Shown here: piece after piece, positions 1 through 9,966 of the stretch
Layout: each line of letters opens with the position of its first letter
Numbering within the stretch: the stretch's first letter is position 1
Source of the DNA: an uncultured Bacteroidia bacterium
GTDB taxonomy: Bacteria; Bacteroidota; Bacteroidia; NS11-12g; UBA9320
Assembly: GCA_943789165.1 (NCBI GenBank)
Contig: CALSTB010000001.1
Coordinates: forward strand, 124,001 to 188,000
DNA length: 64,000 bases
Reading direction: 5' to 3'
The notes under the pieces: model-generated
Database searches by the model: none
What the model saw: only the letters and a program-made list of their open reading frames with translations
Told to the model about the DNA's origin: nothing
Translations under genes and position numbers: made by a program

Positions 1-655
1 CAGGAGTATGTGGTACATAAACCCATCTTCCGAAAGTTGAATCACAACCTGTGTTGTTATCAGTTACAGTTAATCCTAACCATACCATAGAATCTGCTAA
101 AGTTGCAGATGGATCGAAATCCAAAATACCTTTTGCACTTCCTGGAGCAGTTAAGTTAGCATCGCTACTTACGTCAGTTCCACCTTCTGTCATCGCAACA
201 ATTGCTGCTGACCAATCAGTTCCATAAGCACTGTTTCCGTATTTAGTTGGGTTTTCTACGTTGTATTCGATTTTCTTACCTGGTACTGTTACATCTGGGT
301 TACCCATTGAACCTGCATTAAAGTATCCTGGGAAGTTTGTTCCTTCAGATAACTCAAAGCTATGTGGTGCTGGAGTAATTGTAATCGTAGTAGTTAACGT
401 GTTGTTAGCTGTATTGTCATCACATGCCAATCCAACTTCAATTGTGTTTACACCTGGCTCGTGGAACTCAGGTACTGCATCAAATGTATAATCAGCAGAA
501 GAAGAAGCTTTCACTAAGTCAATAGTTTCATCAACGTGAATTTCAACTGCAGTTCCTTTGTTGATAGTGTAATAAACACGTGCATCTTCTAAGTCTACAG
601 TTGATCCGTTGTTGAATGTAAATTTGATTGCTTCCATGTATCCACCACATTCTTT
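1..655. repeat. Direct repeat, left copy of a near-identical tract
   Basis: By eye these bases match 4673-5328 with no substitutions and one length difference (the right copy has an extra C at 4915). Beyond 655 the similarity drops abruptly to a much lower level. The tract lies inside the two tandem beta-helix/PKD genes and may continue left of the window. Confidence 0.85.
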
Positions 656-2494
656 AGCACCTGTAAATACAAGGTTAGAAGCATTGTGATCAATAGTAAA
701 TTCAAATGCTCCAATATCTGGACCACATTTAGTTCGTGTAGTACCTGCAAAGTCAACATCTGCATATCCTGGCTGACCGTAGTTAGCAATAACTGGGTTA
801 GTAGGAGTAATGTCGCTTGCAGCTAAGTTCTTGAACTTAGGATCTACAGAAATGTTTGTGTTATTACCTACACTGTTGTTGAAGTTAGCCAAAGTTGTGT
901 GCTGGCTGCTTGTGTAGTAATAATTTGTTGATGGGCTAGTGATATAGAAATCATTGTTTTCCCAATTCATGTCCTTATAGTTATAAGGAGAGTACATTGC
1001 ATAGTTGTAATAACCTGCTTTACCAGAAATAACAACGATGTTATTCTTGTAGTTCATGTTAGTAAACGCATAATAGTGGTATGCATAAAATGCATAACTA
1101 TAATAATCAACGTCATCATCTAATACAATTGTGTTGTGACAAACATCTAACGAACCTTGGCAGTAACCACCTAAGAATGCATAGTTGTAGTAATCACCAG
1201 TGTTATTGAAATACGTGTTGTTAATCAACGACCCAGTCATGTAGTAATGGTAGAAACCATATACACCATATCCACCTGAGTTGTCGCTAATTGTATTCGC
1301 GTCAATATTTACATTACTTGCAAAATAGCAGTACATTCCGTATACGTAGTAACCAGCATCGTTGTTGGTGATTTTGTTTCCTTTACATTCTCCATTAGAA
1401 GAATAGTAAGGATACATACCATACAAGTAATAATCAGCAGCGTTTCCGTAAACTTCGTTGTTGTTAGCTTCGTAAGTGTTAGCGTAGTAAGGACGAGGAC
1501 CATAAACATATAATCCGTCGTTGTTGTAACACTTGTTACCACTCATTTGGAATGGTTTAGCCGAAGATCCTTGACATCTGTAAGAATACATACCATATAC
1601 ATAGTTACATGTAAGGTCATAGTACTCATTGTCATTTAATTGAATTTGCTCAGCAGTTGTTCTGCTGTTTCCATAATATGCATAAGTAATGTATGCGTAG
1701 TTAGCACCATTTCTTTGTTTGTGGAATTTATTACCGATTACTTTATAACCACTGCTATAGTAGTTATACATCCAGTAATAATAAACGTGCATCATGTCGT
1801 TCTTTTCGAACTTGTTATTTCCTTTTGCGTAGTTGTAGTACTGGATAATACCGTAGTAAGGTCCAGTTGAGTTACTTGTAGATCCACTCCACATCTTGTT
1901 GTTAGAGAATGTGTTGTCAGAACCGTGGTAACCAGTTGATCTTGCGCTTGACGTTGAGCCAGAAAACGCAACATATGCTGTTGAGTTTGAAGTACCACGG
2001 TACTTAGAAACAATCATTTCACAACCGTCAAATGTGTTGTTGTCAGCGTTGTTGCGCATCAATACACACTTCGTGTTGTTACCAGTACCAGCAGCGTTAA
2101 TCTTCAAGTTTTTGAAAGTCATGAAGTCAGCACCATACATATCAATTACTTCAGTTGAAGAAGTAGTTGTGATGGTTTCGCCGTTACCGTTAATTGTAAT
2201 AGTGTTTGTAGCACTCGCACCAGAAGCTGGTTCGAAAGATACAGATTCGCTGTAAGGTCCTGAAGACGCAACAACGTTAATCGTAACTGCTCCCTTTACC
2301 CCGTTAGATTTTAGGGCTGAGGCAAGGTCAGCAAAAGATTTGAAGTTTGTTCCGCTAGTTGCAGAAGCTGAGTTGATGGTGTACGTACCATCTAATTGAG
2401 CCATTGCCATACCACTTACTAAGAGTAAGCTGACAGACAACAACAATCCCCGATAAAGGGACGAAAGCCATTTCGTGTTGTAATGTTTTTCCAT
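1..2494 (-). CDS. Giant secreted tyrosine-rich beta-helix protein, copy 1 (3' end beyond the window)
   Basis: An open frame runs from the ATG at 2494 through the left edge, giving about 831 codons without a stop. Residues 1-32 form a signal peptide (hydrophobic core, then AMAQ). After a short domain (about 35-120) comes a long region, about 120-540, built of Asn-rich turns alternating with patches such as YYVYGMYCYF. This pattern suggests a right-handed parallel beta-helix with tyrosine ladders. A non-repetitive domain follows (about 585-750), and the frame leaves the window as the PKD region begins in the paralogue. It is a tandem paralogue of the gene at 2888-7090 and, unlike that copy, has no frameshift in the visible part. 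The likely role is a cell-surface or secreted adhesin or matrix protein exported by type IX secretion; that is inference from architecture, and the sorting domain lies outside the window. Confidence 0.85.
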   Translation of the reverse strand, partial: MEKHYNTKWLSSLYRGLLLSVSLLLVSGMAMAQLDGTYTINSASATSGTNFKSFADLASALKSNGVKGAVTINVVASSGPYSESVSFEPASGASATNTITINGNGETITTTSSTEVIDMYGADFMTFKNLKINAAGTGNNTKCVLMRNNADNNTFDGCEMIVSKYRGTSNSTAYVAFSGSTSSARSTGYHGSDNTFSNNKMWSGSTSNSTGPYYGIIQYYNYAKGNNKFEKNDMMHVYYYWMYNYYSSGYKVIGNKFHKQRNGANYAYITYAYYGNSRTTAEQIQLNDNEYYDLTCNYVYGMYSYRCQGSSAKPFQMSGNKCYNNDGLYVYGPRPYYANTYEANNNEVYGNAADYYLYGMYPYYSSNGECKGNKITNNDAGYYVYGMYCYFASNVNIDANTISDNSGGYGVYGFYHYYMTGSLINNTYFNNTGDYYNYAFLGGYCQGSLDVCHNTIVLDDDVDYYSYAFYAYHYYAFTNMNYKNNIVVISGKAGYYNYAMYSPYNYKDMNWENNDFYITSPSTNYYYTSSQHTTLANFNNSVGNNTNISVDPKFKNLAASDITPTNPVIANYGQPGYADVDFAGTTRTKCGPDIGAFEFTIDHNASNLVFTGAKECGGYMEAIKFTFNNGSTVDLEDARVYYTINKGTAVEIHVDETIDLVKASSSADYTFDAVPEFHEPGVNTIEVGLACDDNTANNTLTTTITITPAPHSFELSEGTNFPGYFNAGSMGNPDVTVPGKKIEYNVENPTKYGNSAYGTDWSAAIVAMTEGGTDVSSDANLTAPGSAKGILDFDPSATLADSMVWLGLTVTDNNTGCDSTFGRWVYVPHTP

Positions 2495-2532
2495 TTTTAC
2501 TTGTTAAATTAATAAATATATTACCTACTAAT

Positions 2533-2553
2533 GGACGTAGCAGACCTATGTCC
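2533..2553 (-). promoter_or_regulatory. 5'-leader hairpin of copy 1
   Basis: On the minus strand GGACATAG and CTACGTCC form an 8-position stem with one A-C mismatch around the loop GTCTG. It begins a few bases after the expected transcription start given by the TATATTTG box at 2561-2568. The paralogue has the same hairpin at 7129-7149 with changes at other stem positions, so structure is kept while sequence varies. A role in mRNA 5'-end protection or protein binding is inference. Confidence 0.5.
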
Positions 2554-2560
2554 AAGAGTT

Positions 2561-2592
2561 CAAATATATAGGATAGCCCTCAAGAAAAACAA
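2561..2592 (-). promoter_or_regulatory. Promoter of copy 1 (Bacteroidota type)
   Basis: The minus strand has TATATTTG at 2561-2568, a perfect match to the Bacteroidota -7 consensus TAnnTTTG. A TTG at 2590-2592 lies 21 bases upstream, matching the -33 element. The copy 2 promoter has the same two boxes and the same 21-base spacing. The predicted leader is about 60 nt. Confidence 0.65.
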
Positions 2593-2601
2593 GAAAACAA
2601 A

Positions 2602-2845
2602 AGCGCTCAAAAGCGCTGGGGAACAATTTCAAAGAAAATTGTGTCCTGTTATTTAGATGTCAATGCCTATTAATACAGGCATGTTGATACTAAAAGTGAA
2701 TAATCTTTTGCATTGTCATATTTTTAAAAATAATCACTGTTATGACAATATTTAAACATTGAGTGTAATGATTTTGGTTAAAAACGATTCTTTCTTCAGA
2801 TAAAAACGTTTACAAAATCTCTCAATTCATTTCACTTAATATAGT
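2602..2845. other. Intergenic spacer between the two paralogues
   Basis: The stretch between the two tandem genes (2495-2887 overall) holds the copy 1 leader and promoter and the copy 2 terminator. In the rest I see only AT-rich sequence and a doubled AGCGCT (2602-2607 and 2612-2617) that could pair into a small hairpin. No convincing gene is present. Confidence 0.5.
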
Positions 2846-2869
2846 AGGTTCCCGATTGCTCGGGAACCT
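2846..2869 (-). terminator. Hairpin terminator after copy 2
   Basis: A perfect 10-bp stem (AGGTTCCCGA / TCGGGAACCT) closes on a TTGC loop, starting 18 bases past the stop codon of the gene that ends at 2888. There is no long T run after it on the minus strand, so termination strength is uncertain. Confidence 0.6.
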
Positions 2870-2887
2870 CTTATATTATTAGTATTA

Positions 2888-5800
2888 TTAGTTAGCAATA
2901 GTCACTCTCTGCATTGCAGAAGTGTTGCCATTGATTACTTGTACCATGTACACACCTGCAGCAACGTCAGTCATATCTACATTGTAAACACCGCTCGCGT
3001 CAGTGTTAACTGTTTTGATAGTCTTACCTGTTGCATCCATAATTACGATGTTTAAGTCGTTTTGTGGATCTAATACCTTCACGTTGAAGATACCAGTGTT
3101 AGGGTTAGGATATACATTGAATACGCTATTAGCTGCGATATCATTTACACTACTAGAGTTGATGTCTAATTCAACTTCTTCACAGTGCTTAGAGATACAA
3201 CCAGCGTTGTTGATGATTGCTAAACAAACTTCAAACATGTCCTTATCTACTGAGTACTTGTATGTAGGAGTAACGTCGTTTGAACGTCCACCGTCACCAA
3301 ATGTCCAGTTGAACTGATTTGATTGTCCGTCTGTAGTTGCTTGGTTAGAGATAACTAAGTTTCTCCAGTTTGTAGCTTGCAGTAAATGAAGCGTCAGACT
3401 TTGCATTAACAGTTACTGTTTTTGCAATTGAGTCAGAACATCCACCTGGAACTAAAGCCAATAGAGTTACTCTAAATGATTCAGTTACAGACTCATCACC
3501 TAACTTGTAGTTGTGACGAGGAGAAGTATTAGTTGAAGTACTTACACCAGCAGCGTTAGCACCACCAAATCTCCATTCGTAATCTAAGTTACCTGCAGCA
3601 ACTTCAGAGTTGTTTGTGAAAACTACTTCGTCTCCAACACATACGTTGTTTGCTACGAAATCAGCTTTAGCTTGAAGTTTTACAACAAACTCTTTAGAAA
3701 TCATATCAGAACATCCGTTGTCAGAAGAAACTTTTAAGCTTACATTCTTAACACCAACTGTTCCGAATTTGTGCTTGTCGTTTTCTTTAGTAGAAACTTT
3801 CTCTCCGTCGAAGTCCCACTCAAAGATTGAGTTAGCACCTGATGGTAAAGATCCTTCTCTTGTGAATTCAACTGCAGTTTCAGAACATGCATCTGTGTAA
3901 GAGAAATCTGCTTTTGGAGACTCATTCAATGTGAATGTTCTCTCAGTTTCGTCAATACATCCAAATTCAGATACTGCTTTCAATTTAACAGTGTGTGATC
4001 CTGGAGTTGCAAATGCGTGAGTTGGGTTAGATAAGTTAGATACACTACCATCGTTGAAAGTCCAGTTGTAACCAGTATTTCCAATAGCAATTGTAGATGC
4101 ATTCATGAACTCAATTTCTTCTAAGTTACATTTTCCAGATACTGAGAAGTCTGCAACTGGCTTAGCAAATTGGTTTGCATTCTTAGTTAAAGAAGTTGCA
4201 CAACCTTTAAGTGAAGCTGTTAAAGTTACTTTGTATCCACCTGGAGCTGGGTATTTGTAGCTCTCATCTTTTTTCTTAGAAGTTGCTCCGTTACCGAAGT
4301 TCCATGTGTAATCAATTGTACCTGTAATACCTGAAGGTAAAGTAGTCATATTTACAAAAGTGATAGCATCACCAAAACAAGCGTTGTTTACTCTATATGC
4401 TACAGTAGGTACTGGAGAAATAGATACTTGTGCCGTTTTAGTGTACGTGAACTTAGGATAATCAAAGTTCCATGCAGTCATAGTTATAGTGTATGTACCA
4501 TAAGTACTGAACTTGTGAACTGGGTCAGAGATAGTTGACATGTTGTTTTCAGTTCCTGAGTTTGGATCACCGAAATCCCATGAGTACTCAATAGCACCTT
4601 TCTCTTGTTTAGTTTTGTTAACAAAGGCAACAACGTCACCGTCACATCCGTCAGGAGCAATCCAATCAACCGCAGGAGTATGTGGTACATAAACCCATCT
4701 TCCGAAAGTTGAATCACAACCTGTGTTGTTATCAGTTACAGTTAATCCTAACCATACCATAGAATCTGCTAAAGTTGCAGATGGATCGAAATCCAAAATA
4801 CCTTTTGCACTTCCTGGAGCAGTTAAGTTAGCATCGCTACTTACGTCAGTTCCACCTTCTGTCATCGCAACAATTGCTGCTGACCAATCAGTTCCATAAG
4901 CACTGTTTCCGTATCTTAGTTGGGTTTTCTACGTTGTATTCGATTTTCTTACCTGGTACTGTTACATCTGGGTTACCCATTGAACCTGCATTAAAGTATC
5001 CTGGGAAGTTTGTTCCTTCAGATAACTCAAAGCTATGTGGTGCTGGAGTAATTGTAATCGTAGTAGTTAACGTGTTGTTAGCTGTATTGTCATCACATGC
5101 CAATCCAACTTCAATTGTGTTTACACCTGGCTCGTGGAACTCAGGTACTGCATCAAATGTATAATCAGCAGAAGAAGAAGCTTTCACTAAGTCAATAGTT
5201 TCATCAACGTGAATTTCAACTGCAGTTCCTTTGTTGATAGTGTAATAAACACGTGCATCTTCTAAGTCTACAGTTGATCCGTTGTTGAATGTAAATTTGA
5301 TTGCTTCCATGTATCCACCACATTCTTTCGCACCTGTAAATACAAGGTCAGAAGCATTGTGATCAATAGTAAATTCAAATGCGCCCAAATCTGGACCACA
5401 TTTGGTTCTTGTTGTTCCGTTGCAAATCAATATCTGCATATCCTGGCTGACCATAGTTAGCAATAACCGGGTTTGTTGGAGTAATGTCTCCACCAGTTAA
5501 GTTTTTAAACTTAGGATCTACTTCAATATTAGAGTTGCTTCCAACACTAGTATTAAATGCCGTTAAAGTTGTGTTCTGGCTATTTGTATACCAATAATTT
5601 GTAGATGAACTGGTCACATAGAAATCATTGTTCTCAAAGTTCATGTCCTTATAGTTGAACGGAGAATAAACCGGGTAGTTGTAATATCCAGCTTTACCGC
5701 TCATCACAATAATGTTGTTCTTAACATTAATGTTTGTGAATGCATTACGCATGTATGCATAGATTGCATAGCTATAGTAATCCACATCATGATCTAAAAC

Positions 5801-7090
5801 AAAAGTATTATGAACAATGTCAAGACTTCCTCTAGTATAACCACCTAACAATGCATAGCAATAATAGTCACCAGCGTTATTAAAATACGTATTGTTACTG
5901 AATACACCTTCCATGTAATATACATAGTAACCATACACACCGTAACCAGCTGTATTGTCATGTACTGCATTACCGTCTACGATACCATTTGAACCAAAGT
6001 ATGGGTACATACCATATACATAGTAATCAGCAGAGTTGTTGTACACCTCATTGTTGTTAGACTCAAAGTTAGTTGCGTAATAAGGTCTTGGACCGTAGCA
6101 ATAGTAACCAGCGTCATTATTGTAACATTTGTTACCGCTCATCTGGAATGGCTGAGAACTTGTACCTTGACATCTGTAAGAATACATACCATATACATAA
6201 TTACATGTCATGTTTCTGTATTCGTTGTTATTCACCTGGATTTGGTTAGCAACTGATCTACTGTTACCATAATAACAATATGTTACATAAGCATAGTTAG
6301 CACCATTTCTTTGGTTGTGGAAATCGTTGTTTGTGATTTTGTACCCACTAGAGTAGTAATTGTACATCCAGTAGTAATATACACTACTCATGTCGTTGTT
6401 GTCAAATGTGTTGTTACCCGTTGCATAGTTGTAGTACTCTGCAATACCATAGTAAGGACCGTACGTATAACCAGTTGTTCCATTCCACATTTTGTTGTTC
6501 TTAAATGTGTTGTGAGATCCGTGGTTACCAGTTGATCTTACGCTAGTTCGTGAACCCGAGAAAGCAACATAAGCTGTCGTGTTTGAAGTACCACGGTACC
6601 TAGAAACAATCATTTCACAACCATCAAATGTGTTGTAATCAGCATTGTTTCTCATTAATACACATTTCGTACTGTTACCAGTGCCAGCTGCATTGATTTT
6701 AAGATTTTTAAAAGTCATGTAATCTGCGCCGTACAATTCAATTACATCTGTTGAAGATGTAGTGGTGATTGTTTCGCCATTACCATTGATAGTAATCGTG
6801 TTAGTTGCGCTTGCACCAGAAGCTGGTTCAAACATAACTGTTTCGCTGTAAGGTCCTGAGGACGCGACAACGTTAACCGTTACTGCTCCTTTAACCCCAT
6901 TTGATTTTAGGGCTGAGGCAAGGTCAGTGAACGATTTGAAGTTTGTTCCGCTAGTTGCAGAAGCTGAGTTGATGGTGTACGTACCATCTAATTGAGCCAT
7001 TGCCATTCCACTTACTAAGAGTAAGCTGACAGACAACAACAATCCCCGATAAAGGGACGAAAGCCATTTCGTGTTGTAATGTTTTTCCAT
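2888..7090 (-). pseudogene. Giant secreted tyrosine-rich beta-helix/PKD protein, copy 2, with three single-base insertions
   Basis: Read through its lesions this gene encodes about 1,400 residues. The order is signal peptide (1-32), Tyr/Asn-rich beta-helix with a period near 33 residues (about 120-540), a middle domain, six PKD-type repeats (WTFGDG/WDFG cores) and a C-terminal type IX sorting domain with the VYPNPNTG motif. Three single-base insertions break the frame: near 5411-5430, at C4915 (absent from the identical tract in copy 1) and near 3375. The pieces are 5375-7090 (571 aa), about 4914-5430, about 3345-4914 and 2888-about 3375. The total span is a multiple of three, as expected from three +1 events. 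All codons either side of each break align with copy 1 or with normal PKD patterns, so the breaks are recent or artefactual. It has its own promoter and leader hairpin. A surface adhesin or matrix role is inferred. Confidence 0.85.
4673..5328. repeat. Direct repeat, right copy of a near-identical tract
   Basis: This is the partner of bases 1-655. The only difference I see is the extra C at 4915, which breaks the reading frame of copy 2. Past 5328 the match becomes patchy, starting with TTCTTTCGC against TTCTTTAGC. Confidence 0.85.
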
Positions 7091-7128
7091 TTTTACTTGT
7101 TAAATTAATAAATATATTACCTACTACT

Positions 7129-7149
7129 GGACATAGCAGACCTATGACC
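7129..7149 (-). promoter_or_regulatory. 5'-leader hairpin of copy 2
   Basis: On the minus strand GGTCATAG and CTATGTCC pair around GTCTG, with a single T-T mismatch. It sits immediately after the expected start site set by the box at 7157-7164 and corresponds to the hairpin at 2533-2553 before copy 1. Confidence 0.5.
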
Positions 7150-7156
7150 AAGAGTC

Positions 7157-7188
7157 CAAATATAAAGGGACGTTAGACAGAAAACCAA
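7157..7188 (-). promoter_or_regulatory. Promoter of copy 2 (Bacteroidota type)
   Basis: The minus strand shows TATATTTG at 7157-7164 and TTG at 7186-7188 with a 21-base spacer, the same arrangement as before copy 1. The upstream flank beyond the boxes is unlike that of copy 1, so the conserved part stops at the promoter. Confidence 0.65.
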
Positions 7189-7407
7189 GTAAAGACGATA
7201 GTTACAGGAGACTTGTAGTGAAAAACACTAGAAAAAAACGAAATCCTTGCTAACTAGAACAACTAACAATCAGAGGGTTGCACCGCTAAAAAGTGTTTAT
7301 TCTTTAGAAATGTCATTTTTTAATATTTTTTATCTTTTTAAGTGTTAATTAAACCTTTTTTAGGTGTTTATTACCACAATAAGCCCTTTTGGAAGTGTTT
7401 TATATTT

Positions 7408-9231
7408 TCAATTCAACGGGTACTTTTCTGGTAAAGTGGAAACACGGTTTTTGTTTTGATTTTTTAACCATTCCATCAAAGGATTAAAGTAATCCACCAT
7501 AGGTTTTGCGGTCATTTCTGAACCGAGGTATTTTTTAAGATGATCAGGCCAATGGCAATTCGCACCATCTTTCATCAATTCTTTCAAAAATGACCCAATT
7601 TCCTTACTGCCGTAATAATTGGTGTTGTGAGGATCTTGATTCAATATCTTATTAGAAATGTGGTCATGAAATTGGAATAGGAGTACATTACTTAATGCGT
7701 AATCATAGTACTGCGCTGCATCGTCATTAATATGTGTTTTACTTGCCGCATCACAGTATGAACTATCTCTTTCAAATGGCGGAACAATACCCTGGCAAGA
7801 TCTCTTCAACTCCCACCACCTTTTATTATACTCAGACTGAGACAAGTTATTAGCATACAAATCATGCTCAAACTCCGTCATAACACCCGCTCCCCAAGGC
7901 AATAAAACGACATAATCTAGAGCTTCTTTTAACAGTTGCATGGTTGGATCTACCTCTACATCTTCATCAATTAACCCATATTGTTTGAGAAATGGTGGCT
8001 GCATGCTCGCCATGCCAATTAGTGTTCCCATCGCTTCATGATAAGCCCGATTCGCCCCTCCCCTAAGAATAATAGGTACACTGTCATTTGTATAAGATAT
8101 ATAATAATATATATGTCCCAACTCATGTAAGGTCGTTCCCCACCATCGTGTATTGGGCTCAATACTCATCAAACTGCGTACGTCGTCAGCATTGTTCATA
8201 TGCCATGCCGATGCATGGTTGTTCTTTTTGTGTTTTGAATCCAGTGACAATGGGTATAAACTTGACTTTTCATAAAAACTTTTTGTCAATGCTGGGAATC
8301 CTAAGCTGATATAAAAGTCTTCAGCTTGTTCCATTATCCATTCTGGCGATTTTGCCATTAACGCTTTATCGAGATCTACACCGTCATCTTTCACCATAGA
8401 ACTCCATTCTTGACCCCACCTATTGGGCAACCAATGTGCTGGTAGCATTTCAGGAACAGGTTGGTTGTATTTTTTGGCTAGTTCATATCTCGCCCAAGTG
8501 TGTAGTTCGCGATACAAAGGCCATACGTCGTGAATCATTGACCGACAGGTTTTCATCATTTCATCACTTGTCATTCCGTATTCTGACACCTGATATTGAA
8601 AATAATTGTCGTATTTCAGAGCTTGAACGGTTTCGTTTCTCAGCCCACGTAAGTTTGTTAAGCCGCTTTTTAATACTCTTCCAACCTCTTTACTCGCTTC
8701 CCACGCCAAAAGTCTTTCTTCCAAATTGTCGCTATTCTCAAGGATGGCATCTATATCATTGACCGTAACTGGTTTCCCATTTATTGAAAATTCATACCCG
8801 AACAACATTTGCGTTTGCAGATTCTCAGCTTTTATTTTTTCGCTTACCTGTTCAGATACTATTGCAGGACTACTTCCAGCAGCATACAAAATAGCTTCTA
8901 ACTGTCGGATTTGGACCGGTAGCAACTCATTTCGATTTTCTAAAAACTTTAATGCTTGTTCAATGTTCTCTGCGCTTCCCGTAAAGGCCACCATTGCCTC
9001 GCTGGCTTTCTGAGCCTCTAAAGCCGCTGTAGTATCCCCTTCAATAATAAAAGTGTTCAATTTCCATTGGGCCTCATTAGCTGGAATTAATAATTGTTGG
9101 AATTTTAAGTTATATGATTCTAGAAAGTTTTCGACTTCCGTATGGATTGTTTTATCATCCTCATTGACCTTTGTACAGCCGGTAAATAATAGTATTAAAC
9201 TGAAAGAAAAGATTTGTGTAATTGTTTTCAT
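7408..9231 (-). CDS. M2 family peptidyl-dipeptidase (ACE-like) lipoprotein
   Basis: This is a zinc metallopeptidase of family M2, the angiotensin-converting-enzyme family, which removes dipeptides from peptide C termini. The gluzincin motif HELGH lies at about residues 369-373 and the third zinc ligand Glu in AYHEAMG at about 399. The length, 607 aa, fits a single bacterial M2 domain. I chose the ATG at 9231 because it begins a lipoprotein signal (hydrophobic stretch ending LFTGC); a start 45 bases upstream would put extra residues before the signal. It is therefore likely anchored in the periplasm or on the surface. It stands alone, divergent from the sigma-factor gene at 9394. Substrate preference cannot be read from sequence. 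Confidence 0.9.
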   Translation of the reverse strand: MKTITQIFSFSLILLFTGCTKVNEDDKTIHTEVENFLESYNLKFQQLLIPANEAQWKLNTFIIEGDTTAALEAQKASEAMVAFTGSAENIEQALKFLENRNELLPVQIRQLEAILYAAGSSPAIVSEQVSEKIKAENLQTQMLFGYEFSINGKPVTVNDIDAILENSDNLEERLLAWEASKEVGRVLKSGLTNLRGLRNETVQALKYDNYFQYQVSEYGMTSDEMMKTCRSMIHDVWPLYRELHTWARYELAKKYNQPVPEMLPAHWLPNRWGQEWSSMVKDDGVDLDKALMAKSPEWIMEQAEDFYISLGFPALTKSFYEKSSLYPLSLDSKHKKNNHASAWHMNNADDVRSLMSIEPNTRWWGTTLHELGHIYYYISYTNDSVPIILRGGANRAYHEAMGTLIGMASMQPPFLKQYGLIDEDVEVDPTMQLLKEALDYVVLLPWGAGVMTEFEHDLYANNLSQSEYNKRWWELKRSCQGIVPPFERDSSYCDAASKTHINDDAAQYYDYALSNVLLFQFHDHISNKILNQDPHNTNYYGSKEIGSFLKELMKDGANCHWPDHLKKYLGSEMTAKPMVDYFNPLMEWLKNQNKNRVSTLPEKYPLN

Positions 9232-9393
9232 TGCCTGTGTGTTGTTAAACAAATGTAAGAAATCAAGGCAATCCATATATTTTCCAAGTTGTTTATCAGC
9301 AGTAGGTAAAAAGTTTCTGGAACCATCGTTCGACTACCAATTTGGGACTCAAAACAACATTAGATTGTTTTCTTTGTACAAACTCTACCGCAA

Positions 9394-9966
9394 ATGCAGG
9401 AAGGACAAAGTATACATATAGAGGCTCGGAAAACCGTATCAGTATGGGTTAATGAGCACTCTGACGCTCTGTTTGCCTATGCTGTTAAAAGGGTTAGTGA
9501 CTCGGGTTTGGCTAAGGATCTAGTGCAGGATACATTTCTTGCAGCTTACCAATCGTTCAATCGTTTTGAGAATCGTTCCAAACCTAAAACTTGGCTCACT
9601 CCCATCTTGAAAAATAAAATTATGGCCCATTTCCGTCAGGTTTATAGACGAAATGAGACCTCCATAGAAGGAGACTACCAAATGTTTAACGAAGATGGGT
9701 CATGGAAAACGGAAAGTATTCCAACTCAAACAAGTGATCAGCATTTGTTGGACACCCCTGAGTTTATTACTGTTTTTGATGGCTGTTTAAGTCAATTACC
9801 AGAAAGATGGGCAGCTTCTATTAGAATCAAATACTTAGAAGACGATAAAGACGTTGAAGATTTAGGTATTTCTAAATCAAATTACTGGAAAATGCTTGAA
9901 CGGGCACGAACTCAGTTAAGACTGTGTATAGAAACCAAGTGGTTTAAACATAACGATAACCAATAA
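9394..9966 (+). CDS. ECF-type sigma-70 family RNA polymerase sigma factor
   Basis: A 190-residue extracytoplasmic-function sigma factor. Region 2 covers about residues 20-85, with a DLVQDTFLAAYQ core and FENRSKPKTWL before the promoter-opening helix. Region 4 covers about 125-180, with LPERWAASIRIKYLE and a helix-turn-helix ending in RARTQLR. The stop codon directly abuts the GTG start of the anti-sigma gene at 9967, so the two are almost certainly co-translated. The family directs RNA polymerase to stress or envelope promoters when its anti-sigma partner is inactivated. The cytochrome P460-like gene downstream is a plausible target or operon member. Confidence 0.9.
   Translation: MQEGQSIHIEARKTVSVWVNEHSDALFAYAVKRVSDSGLAKDLVQDTFLAAYQSFNRFENRSKPKTWLTPILKNKIMAHFRQVYRRNETSIEGDYQMFNEDGSWKTESIPTQTSDQHLLDTPEFITVFDGCLSQLPERWAASIRIKYLEDDKDVEDLGISKSNYWKMLERARTQLRLCIETKWFKHNDNQ

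Noticed and set aside
1000..2000. The regularly repeated TAGTAATAGTTGTA-like DNA of the beta-helix region as a CRISPR or satellite array.
   Set aside because: The repetition follows codons for Tyr and Asn (TAC/TAT, AAC/AAT) in an open frame, and units differ throughout, unlike identical repeats with unique spacers.
2602..2617. The doubled AGCGCT as a possible regulator-binding site.
   Set aside because: It is a single short palindrome pair with no second occurrence before copy 2, so chance is the better explanation.
3003..3317. A 104-codon plus-strand frame opposite the PKD/sorting-domain region of copy 2.
   Set aside because: The minus strand encodes recognisable PKD and type IX sorting sequence; the plus-strand product is only its mirror.
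2888..7090. Programmed ribosomal frameshifting to explain the breaks in copy 2.
   Set aside because: There is no slippery heptamer at the three sites, all are one-base insertions, and copy 1 encodes the same segment without any shift.
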